Source: Bacteroidetes bacterium UKL13-3
GTDB lineage: Bacteria; Bacteroidota; Bacteroidia; UKL13-3
Reading direction: 5' to 3'
Assembly (NCBI GenBank): GCA_001602415.1
Contig: CP012155.1
Span: forward strand, 2,412,223 to 2,476,222
Length of the DNA stretch: 64,000 bases
Position 1 is the stretch's first letter, and each line of letters opens with the position of its first letter. Made by a program: the position numbers and the translations under genes. Shown here piece by piece: positions 8,339-14,862 of this stretch. The notes under the pieces were generated by a model. That model searched no databases. It was not told where the DNA came from and saw nothing but the letters and a program-made list of their open reading frames with translations.

Positions 8339-8389
8339 CAATAGAAGAAGTTCTATTGCGAAAAGAAAAATAGAAAAAGTTCTATTGCG
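8339..8389. promoter_or_regulatory. Two tandem dyad repeats in the divergent intergenic region
   Basis: AATAGAA(G/A)AAGTTCTATTGCG occurs twice, at 8340-8360 and 8369-8389. Each copy is itself a dyad: arms 8339-8346/8351-8358 (8 bp) and 8369-8375/8380-8386 (7 bp), each with a four-base spacer. The centres are 29 bp apart. The pair lies 24 bases before the response-regulator start and about 150 bases from the precursor gene, which suits an operator for the regulator or for another dimeric factor. No TAnnTTTG box was found for either gene here. Confidence 0.55.
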
Positions 8390-8412
8390 GTTGTCATTCA
8401 ATTTTACTAATT

Positions 8413-9108
8413 ATGTATTACTATATGAAAACAATAACCATTATTGACGATTGTCATTTAGACTCACAATTACTAGTTTCTTGGCTCCATACAGACACTA
8501 GTTACAAGGTAGTAAACATTTACCATAGCGGGATTGATGCCATTAAACAAATTGAAATTTTAGACACTCATTTTTGCCTAATTGATGCTTGTATGCCCTT
8601 GTTAAATGGAATTGAAACCGCTGTTTTACTTTTGCAAAAAGGATATAAAGGAAAAGTGATTTTAATAAGCCACGCATATTACACAGAACATAAGTTGAAG
8701 TGTATGGATGTTAAGTTACATGGATATTGTATTAAAAAGGAGTTTGATATTTTTTCAACTTTGGCAAAAGTTGAGGCTGAACAATATAGTTATGAAGATA
8801 ATTTATTTAAAGACTGGGAAAAGCTTACCCACCTGCATGAATTAAAAAATAACGATATTGATAAGCGAATTGAGTTATTGAATCCGCATTACAAAAAAAT
8901 ACTGCTTTATGCTAGTAAGGGCTTAAACACAAATGAAGTAGCCATTTTAATGGGTTTAAAAAAACACACTGTTGAACAATATCGCTCTAACATGATGAGC
9001 CAAATGGGGTTTACAATTGCCCAAGCTATAGCTTGGGCAATTGTAAACCATATTATACCTCACGGTGAGGTTATTACCCCCCCCCAAAAAAATACAGCTG
9101 TTAAATGA
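8413..9108 (+). CDS. LuxR/NarL-type response regulator of the lanthipeptide cluster
   Basis: The protein (231 residues, or 227 if it starts at the ATG at 8425) has an N-terminal receiver with the acidic pair D12-D13, phospho-acceptor D58 (FCLIDACMP), S86 and K108. The C-terminal LuxR helix-turn-helix is recognisable from LLYASKGLNTNEVAILMGLKKHTVEQYRS. No histidine kinase gene adjoins it. It overlaps the exporter gene by four bases (ATGA), so the plus-strand operon couples regulator, exporter and adaptor. A 42-bp perfect palindrome and a C9A7 tract lie in its last 35 codons. It probably controls both divergent operons, possibly through the dyads at 8339-8389. Confidence 0.85.
   Translation: MYYYMKTITIIDDCHLDSQLLVSWLHTDTSYKVVNIYHSGIDAIKQIEILDTHFCLIDACMPLLNGIETAVLLLQKGYKGKVILISHAYYTEHKLKCMDVKLHGYCIKKEFDIFSTLAKVEAEQYSYEDNLFKDWEKLTHLHELKNNDIDKRIELLNPHYKKILLYASKGLNTNEVAILMGLKKHTVEQYRSNMMSQMGFTIAQAIAWAIVNHIIPHGEVITPPQKNTAVK
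9008..9049. repeat. Perfect 42-bp palindrome inside the regulator gene
   Basis: Bases 9008-9028 are the exact reverse complement of 9029-9049, with no spacer; the centre is CTATAG at 9026-9031. I checked every pair; the next pair (9007 and 9050) does not match. It encodes residues 199-213 of the regulator, in the last helix of the DNA-binding domain (MGFTIAQAIAWAIV). As RNA it would form a hairpin with a stem of up to 19-20 bp just before the exporter start codon. Confidence 0.95.
9077..9092 (+). repeat. C9A7 homopolymer tract at the end of the regulator gene
   Basis: Nine C (9077-9085) followed by seven A (9086-9092) encode T-P-P-Q-K near the end of the regulator, 12 bases before the exporter start. 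One extra base puts a stop just before the exporter ATG, while loss of one base carries the regulator frame past that ATG to about 9170. Slippage could thus alter translational coupling. Confidence 0.9.
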
Positions 9109-11348
9109 ATTCGTTTCCCTTTTACCACCAATTAGGCTTAAAAGATTGCGGTCCGGCTTGCATTAAAATGGTGGCCCAATACTTTGGGCGCAGTTATAAT
9201 ATTGATTACCTGCGCGAAAAAAGCCACATCATTAAAACAGGTGTGAGCATGTTGGGTATTAGCGAAGCTGCTGAAGCCATTGGCTTTAAAACCATTGGCG
9301 TGAAGGTGGATGTTGAAAAACTCAAAGAAATTGCCCAAAGTCACCCCAGTATTTTACATTGGGATAATAACCACTTTGTGGTATTGTATGACTACAAAAA
9401 AAAGTGGTTTAGTAAAAACAAATTTTACATTGCCGATCCAGCCAAGGAGATATTGCAATTAACAGAAGCGGAATTGGTGGAACATTGGAGCGTGGCTTCT
9501 ACAGGCTCAGCCACCGCTGCACTCCAAACCACCGAAACTAATAAAATACAAGGCTATGCATTAGTATTAGAACCTACCCCCGAGTTTTTTAATAGAGAAC
9601 AAAATGATGGAGAGCAGAAAAAGTTAGGCATAAACTATTTACTTCATTATTTCAAGCCCTTCAAAAGTTATTTTGTGCAATTGGCAATGGGTATGTTATT
9701 GAGCAGTATTATTACACTGGCAAGCCCCATGCTTACGCAAGCCATGATAGATAAGGGCGTAAACATGCATAACCAAAGCATGGTGCAACTGGTTCTTATG
9801 GCGCAATTGGCTGTATTTATTGGCAGTATTCTCATTCAATTTATCCAAACTAAAATACTTATGCATTTGGGTACACGCATTAACGTGGGTATGGTATCCG
9901 ATTTTTTTTATAAACTATTTAACCTCAATATTCCCTTTTTTGATAGCCACGTTACAGGAGATTTAATGCAACGCATTGGCGACCATAAGCGGGTGGAGAG
10001 TTTGCTCACTGTTAGTTCGCTTGGCACCGTTTTCTCTTTGCTCAATATGTCAATACTCGTTGTGCTGCTTGGAGGTTATCATCCGGGTATCTTACTTATT
10101 TTTTCAATTGGTGCAGTGTTGGGTTTTATCTGGACATACTTGTTTTTGGCTTGGCGCAAAAAGGTAGATTATAAAATGTTTCACCTAGGCAGCAAGGAAA
10201 ACAGCAAGGTGATAGAAATGCTGGAAGGCATACAAGAAATAAAAATAAACAACAGTGCCAAGCAACACCGCTGGCAGTGGGAAGAAATACAAGCAAACTT
10301 GTACAAACAAAAAATTGTAAACTTAAATGTGGGGCAATTCCAAAGTATTGGTGGTAGTATGTTGGGTCAAGCCACGAGTATATTAATTAGTTTTACATCG
10401 GCAACCGCAGTTATTAATGGTGATTTAAGTTTAGGTGGCATGTTTGCCATTAACATGATTATAGGGCAGTTAAATTCGCCAATACAACAACTTTATGGCT
10501 TAGTAAACTCGCTGCAACAAGCCAGAATAGGCATGGATAGAATTGGGGATGTAGTACTACAAAAAGATGAAACAGATACCACGCTTAATTTATTAAATGA
10601 TATACCGGAACAAGAACCAATCATACTAGAAAATGTGAGTTTTGTTTATGGTAGCGAAAGACTTTCACCTGTTTTGGATGATGTTAGTTTTACCATACCA
10701 TCAGGAAAAATTACAGCTATTGTAGGCGCTAGTGGCAGTGGTAAAACCACCTTGCTAAAATTGTTGATGAAGTTTTATGAACCTAAAAAAGGAAATATTT
10801 TTTTAGGTTCAACCCATTTTAAAAATCTGCATCACGGGCATTGGCGAGATAAGTGTGGCGTAGTAATGCAAGATGGTAGGCTATTTAATACCACCATAGC
10901 TGAGAATATTGCAGCAGGCTTGCCGTTAAATATGAACAACATTATACAAGCAGGGCGCATAGCCAATATTGATGATTTTATTACCACACTACCCAATGGT
11001 TATTTAACAGAAATTGGCAATGATGGCACACAAGTAAGCACAGGGCAAAGGCAACGCATTTTGTTGGCAAGAGCGGTATATAAACAACCAAGTTACTTAT
11101 TATTAGATGAAGCTACGAGCAGCCTTGATGCAAATAACGAGCGTAAGATTATGGACAACCTAAACTCTTTTTTTACAGGCAGAACTGTAGTTGTTATTGC
11201 TCACCGTTTAAGTACCGTGCAAAATGCCGACCAAATTATTGTGATGGAAAACGGGAAAATAATGGAAACAGGAAACCACCAAACATTAACTGCTGCACGT
11301 GGTAAATATTATGAGTTGGTAAAAAATCAATTGGAACTTGGTAACTAA
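9105..11348 (+). CDS. Peptidase-containing ABC exporter (C39, PCAT) for the GG-leader peptide
   Basis: The 747-residue protein has three parts. Residues 1-140 form a C39 cysteine peptidase with Q9, C15 (KDCGPAC), H90 (DNNHFVVLY) and D111 (IADPA). Residues about 180-470 form the ABC membrane domain. Residues about 500-747 form the ATPase, with Walker A GASGSGKTT, signature VSTGQRQR, Walker B YLLLDEATSS and the switch His in VIAHRLST. Such exporters cut a double-Gly leader and pump out the core. The start overlaps the regulator stop (ATGA) and HlyD follows after two bases. The obvious substrate is the precursor at 7868-8197. Confidence 0.95.
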   Translation: MNSFPFYHQLGLKDCGPACIKMVAQYFGRSYNIDYLREKSHIIKTGVSMLGISEAAEAIGFKTIGVKVDVEKLKEIAQSHPSILHWDNNHFVVLYDYKKKWFSKNKFYIADPAKEILQLTEAELVEHWSVASTGSATAALQTTETNKIQGYALVLEPTPEFFNREQNDGEQKKLGINYLLHYFKPFKSYFVQLAMGMLLSSIITLASPMLTQAMIDKGVNMHNQSMVQLVLMAQLAVFIGSILIQFIQTKILMHLGTRINVGMVSDFFYKLFNLNIPFFDSHVTGDLMQRIGDHKRVESLLTVSSLGTVFSLLNMSILVVLLGGYHPGILLIFSIGAVLGFIWTYLFLAWRKKVDYKMFHLGSKENSKVIEMLEGIQEIKINNSAKQHRWQWEEIQANLYKQKIVNLNVGQFQSIGGSMLGQATSILISFTSATAVINGDLSLGGMFAINMIIGQLNSPIQQLYGLVNSLQQARIGMDRIGDVVLQKDETDTTLNLLNDIPEQEPIILENVSFVYGSERLSPVLDDVSFTIPSGKITAIVGASGSGKTTLLKLLMKFYEPKKGNIFLGSTHFKNLHHGHWRDKCGVVMQDGRLFNTTIAENIAAGLPLNMNNIIQAGRIANIDDFITTLPNGYLTEIGNDGTQVSTGQRQRILLARAVYKQPSYLLLDEATSSLDANNERKIMDNLNSFFTGRTVVVIAHRLSTVQNADQIIVMENGKIMETGNHQTLTAARGKYYELVKNQLELGN

Positions 11349-11350
11349 AT

Positions 11351-12664
11351 ATGAGCGAAGGAGAACAACTATACCGCCACAACGATAACATAAACTATTT
11401 GCTTAAACGCAAATTGAGTTTTATGCTGCGTTATGGAATGACATTTTTGTTTCTACTCGGCTTTGCGATCTTAGTTAGTTTATACTTCATCAAAGCACCC
11501 GATACGCTTGAAGGAAAATTTGTATTAAGCAGCAGCAATCCTCCTAAAAATATGGTGGCAAAAGTAAACGGACGCATTGTTAAAAAATTGGTTGGAGATG
11601 AATCAAAAGTAAATAAAGGTGATGTATTACTGGTTTTAGAAAGTGTGGCTGATGGGGAAGAAATAAATAACCTTGATAGTGGATTAATCCTTATCCAATT
11701 ATTGTGTGATAGCAATATGCTTGACAGTCTTGCGTATATTAGCACAGCATCGTATCAACGCTTAGGTGAAATACAACAAGTGTATGAGCCATTTAAGAAA
11801 AGCAACAATGAGCTTTATTTAGCGCTTACCAGCGGACAGTATTTACAAGAAAAAAATATCATCAACAAACGGCTCACTAACTTAAAACAAACTTGCGCTA
11901 ATTTAATAAATCAAAAACAGATTTATGAACGAGAATATGCACTTGCAAACGAAACTTGGCAAGCCGACTCATTATTGGATCAACAACGAAGTATTACTAA
12001 GACAGAATTGCGCAATACAGAATCGGCAAGGTTGCAGCGTAAATTAAGCCTAAGTAATTTGCAACAAAACCTGATAAACAACGAAACGGCAATAAACGAT
12101 ATTGAACAACAATTGCTGTCGCTAGAAAAAAATATTAGTCAACAGAAAAATGCGTTTTTACAAAGTTTTTCTTTACTCAAAGCTGCCATTGCCGACTGGA
12201 AATCTAAATACCTTTTTATTGCCCCCTTTAATGGTACTATTTCGCTACCTAAAAATATTTTTGAAGGGTTAAACTTACAAGCAGGTGAGCCTGTTTTATA
12301 TATTATTCCCGATAGCAGCGATTGGCTTTGCGAAGTACTTATTCCACAACAAAACTTTGGTAAAATATCCATCGAACAACGTGCTATTTTGAAATTTGAC
12401 AGTTATAATTTTGAAGAATTTGGAGTAACCGAAGGACTGGTAAAAACAGTTTCGGCAACACCCCAAGAAGTAAAGACCAATGAGGGTAATCAAAATATGT
12501 TTTTGGTACAAATAGCCATTGACAGCAGCTTGACAACAACGTATCATAAAACCATTCAACCTCGCTATGGTCTTGCGGGGACAGCTAACATTGCTTTGGA
12601 CGACAAAAATTTATTGGAAAAACTGTTCTTAGATAGGTTTAAGTCGTTGTTTGTATATCAGTAA
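11351..12664 (+). CDS. HlyD-family periplasmic adaptor of the peptide exporter
   Basis: The 437-residue protein has a short cytoplasmic start, one membrane anchor at about 30-48 (GMTFLFLLGFAILVSLYF), a split lipoyl/biotinyl-like segment (MVAKVNGRIVKKLVGDESKVNKGDVLL, shown here in part), a long Gln/Asn-rich coiled-coil (about 150-275) and a beta-barrel region (LFIAPFNGTISL). This is the standard adaptor that joins an ABC exporter to TolC. It lies two bases after the C39 exporter and its stop codon sits inside a strong hairpin. With TolC at 2160 it completes the secretion machine. Confidence 0.92.
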   Translation: MSEGEQLYRHNDNINYLLKRKLSFMLRYGMTFLFLLGFAILVSLYFIKAPDTLEGKFVLSSSNPPKNMVAKVNGRIVKKLVGDESKVNKGDVLLVLESVADGEEINNLDSGLILIQLLCDSNMLDSLAYISTASYQRLGEIQQVYEPFKKSNNELYLALTSGQYLQEKNIINKRLTNLKQTCANLINQKQIYEREYALANETWQADSLLDQQRSITKTELRNTESARLQRKLSLSNLQQNLINNETAINDIEQQLLSLEKNISQQKNAFLQSFSLLKAAIADWKSKYLFIAPFNGTISLPKNIFEGLNLQAGEPVLYIIPDSSDWLCEVLIPQQNFGKISIEQRAILKFDSYNFEEFGVTEGLVKTVSATPQEVKTNEGNQNMFLVQIAIDSSLTTTYHKTIQPRYGLAGTANIALDDKNLLEKLFLDRFKSLFVYQ

Positions 12665-12684
12665 AATCTTTTTTACTGATATAC
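12653..12684 (+). terminator. Hairpin over the HlyD stop codon
   Basis: A perfect 14-bp AT-rich stem (12653-12666 with 12671-12684, loop TCTT) includes the TAA stop at 12662-12664. No clear T-run follows, so it is either a weak terminator or a 3' end stabiliser of the regulator-exporter-adaptor message. Confidence 0.55.
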
Positions 12685-12877
12685 ATATTCCTAAAGACAC
12701 CCAAGCGAAGGTCAAGCACATTGTTTAGCTATACCATTCCCACATATACAAATACGACCAACGCACATAAACTTGTGTTGGAGTCTGTAATTTTAAAACG
12801 CTATTTTTACTTGGTTCATTAATAAGGTTTTGTGCAAGGTTGCTAAACGATGGAGGAAAAATATTTTCATCGTTGCG
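12685..12877. other. Intergenic stretch with a short coding-like remnant
   Basis: No promoter or RNA is recognised. On the minus strand a 50-codon open stretch (12725-12877) begins directly after the stop codon of the nucleoside transporter and in the same frame, reading for example FPPSFSNLAQNLINEP and WSYLYMWEWYS before TAA. It has no start codon of its own and no recognised homology. It may be a gene remnant or chance. Confidence 0.3.
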
Positions 12878-14158
12878 TTACATCAGCATTCCGGCAATGG
12901 TTGCAGATAGATATGACGCCAGTGTACCGCATATTAATGCACGGAAACCCAAACGGGCAAGATCAGCTCTGCGGGCGGGAGCCAGTTCGCCAATGCCTCC
13001 AACTTGAATGGCAATAGAACTAAAATTAGCAAACCCACACAGGGCAAAACTTACAATAACCAAAGATTTAGGATGCAATGTTCCCTGTGTAATCATAGGT
13101 GCAAGATTGGAGTATGCAACAAATTCGTTAATTACCATTTTGGTTCCCATTAACGATCCAACAATAAATGTATCCTGACTTGGAACCCCCATTGCATAAG
13201 CAAAAATGGAGAAGACCGAACCAAAAATCGTATTCAAATCAAAATGTGCAACATCAATACCAATGCTTGATAAATCAACTCCCATTCCGCCAAGCCATAA
13301 TCCTACTTTTCCTAAAACAAGATTCACTAAGGCAATTAGAGCGATAAAACCAATAAGCATAGCAATAACGTTGAGTGTAACTTTTAATCCGTCACTTGCT
13401 CCGTGGGATATTGCGTCTAATAAATTAGCATGCGATTTTTTAACCTCTAATTTAACCGCTCCTTTAGTTGCCGATTCTTCTGTTTCTGGCCACACAATTT
13501 TTGCAATAACCAAACTTGCAGGTGCCGCCATTATACTTGCAGCAAGCAAATAAGGAGCAGGTACTCCCATCGAGATATATACAGCCATTACACCACCTGC
13601 AATACAAGCCATACTTCCTGCCATAGAAGCAAGCAATTCACTTTTGGTCATGGAATTCAAATAGGGCTTAATCATAATTTGCGCTTCTACCTGACCCACG
13701 AATGCTGAGGCTACGTTTGAAAGTGCTTCGCTCCCACTCACACGCATCAAAAAATGAACGATACGTGCAAAAAATGAAACAATTATTTGCATCAACCCAA
13801 TGTGATAAGCAATGTTTACCAATACTGCCACAAAAATAATGGTGGGCATAATCTTAAACATAAACAGAAAACTGTATTGATCGCCAAAAATTGGTTTCAA
13901 TAATTCAGGCTTAATTAAGCCGCCAAATACAAACTCGCCACCTTTATCGGCCATTTGCAGCAGCTTTTCGATGCTATGGCCAATCCATGCAAAAACATTT
14001 TGCCCTATAGACGTTTTTAAGATGAACAAGGCTAAGGCAAGTTGTAAACCAAGTCCGCTAAAAACCAACCTATAGTTAATTGCTTTGCGGTTATTTGATA
14101 ACAAAAATGCTAAGGCCAAAATTAAAATAATGCCGAAAATACCGCTGAATCTTTCCAT
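12878..14158 (-). CDS. nupC: NupC-type concentrative nucleoside transporter
   Basis: The 426-residue polytopic inner-membrane protein matches the CNT family, which imports nucleosides with Na+ or H+. Evidence includes the N-terminal hydrophobic repeats (FGIILILALAFLLSNNRKAINYR), VFVGQVEAQIMIKPYL, GGVMAVYISMGVPAPYLLAAS, DGLKVTLNVIAMLIGFIALIAL, MGTKMVINEFVAY and the C-terminal ICGTLASYLSATIAGML. The length is normal. It follows the bifunctional nuclease gene by 13 bases, so the two probably form an operon driven by the promoter at 14776-14806. Purine versus pyrimidine preference cannot be told. Confidence 0.93.
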   Translation of the reverse strand: MERFSGIFGIILILALAFLLSNNRKAINYRLVFSGLGLQLALALFILKTSIGQNVFAWIGHSIEKLLQMADKGGEFVFGGLIKPELLKPIFGDQYSFLFMFKIMPTIIFVAVLVNIAYHIGLMQIIVSFFARIVHFLMRVSGSEALSNVASAFVGQVEAQIMIKPYLNSMTKSELLASMAGSMACIAGGVMAVYISMGVPAPYLLAASIMAAPASLVIAKIVWPETEESATKGAVKLEVKKSHANLLDAISHGASDGLKVTLNVIAMLIGFIALIALVNLVLGKVGLWLGGMGVDLSSIGIDVAHFDLNTIFGSVFSIFAYAMGVPSQDTFIVGSLMGTKMVINEFVAYSNLAPMITQGTLHPKSLVIVSFALCGFANFSSIAIQVGGIGELAPARRADLARLGFRALICGTLASYLSATIAGMLM

Positions 14159-14171
14159 GTATGTTTTTATG

Positions 14172-14744
14172 TTATTTGCGTTTGTTCAATTCGTCACGGA
14201 TAATGGCAGCTTTATCATAATCTTCATCCATTAAAGCATCTTCTAATAATGTTTCGAGCTGTTCTTTTGATTTTGAAGCTAAATCATTAGTAGGCTGTTT
14301 ATGTATTGTTTCGGACTCGGGTTCGTTAATGATATCGTCATTAAATATCACACCCGCGGTTTCCATAATATCTTCGTATGTATATATAGGGCATTTAAAA
14401 CGAACAGCTAGAGCTATAGAATCGGAGGTACGTGCATCTATTTCACGCGACTCGCCATCTACTTCAAACATTAACTTTGCATGGAATACACCATCAATAA
14501 GATTGTAAATTTCAACTTCTATAATTTGGATGTTAAATGTTTTACAAAACGCAACAAACAAATCGTGCGTCATGGGGCGAAAGGGAACAATTTTTTCAAT
14601 TTCGATGGCAATAGCCTGTGCTTCGAAACTTCCAATGATAATTGGTAATTTACGTCTGCCTTTATCCTCACCGAGTATAAGAGTATAGGAGCCATTACTT
14701 TGCCCCGAACTTAGTCCAATAATATTAAGCTTAATTCTGCTCAT
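14172..14744 (-). CDS. Bifunctional nuclease-family protein with UVR motif
   Basis: A DUF151/BFN domain is seen at residues 1-135 (YTLILGEDKGRRKLPIIIG, FEAQAIAIEIEKI, DARTSDSIALAVRF). It is followed by a C-terminal UvrB/UvrC motif (LETLLEDALMDEDYDKAAIIRDELNKR) like those in UvrB, UvrC and McsA. BFN proteins have nuclease activity on DNA and RNA in plants; in bacteria the role is unsettled. The frame reaches a GTG at 14762, but the ATG at 14744 gives the usual family start (MSRIKLNIIGLSSGQS) and fits the promoter at 14776. It is the first gene of a likely operon with the nucleoside transporter. Confidence 0.9.
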   Translation of the reverse strand: MSRIKLNIIGLSSGQSNGSYTLILGEDKGRRKLPIIIGSFEAQAIAIEIEKIVPFRPMTHDLFVAFCKTFNIQIIEVEIYNLIDGVFHAKLMFEVDGESREIDARTSDSIALAVRFKCPIYTYEDIMETAGVIFNDDIINEPESETIHKQPTNDLASKSKEQLETLLEDALMDEDYDKAAIIRDELNKRK

Positions 14745-14775
14745 GCTTGCATCCTGACTCACTTGTTTAAGAAGT

Positions 14776-14806
14776 CAAACCTAATCGAATTTAGCATTTT
14801 TTCAAA
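14776..14806 (-). promoter_or_regulatory. Promoter of the bifunctional nuclease-nupC operon
   Basis: On the minus strand, TTTG (14806-14803), then 19 bases, then TAGGTTTG (14783-14776) matches the Bacteroidota promoter exactly. The expected transcript start is near 14771, about 27 bases before the chosen ATG. Confidence 0.75.
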
Positions 14807-14862
14807 CCTTTACACGCAGATGTAATCAACCTCTTATAAACACTTTGACTATGGCTGCCTAG

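Noticed and set aside
9138-9344. Open frame on the minus strand opposite the C39 domain
   Set aside because: It is fully inside the well-supported exporter gene; shadow frame only.
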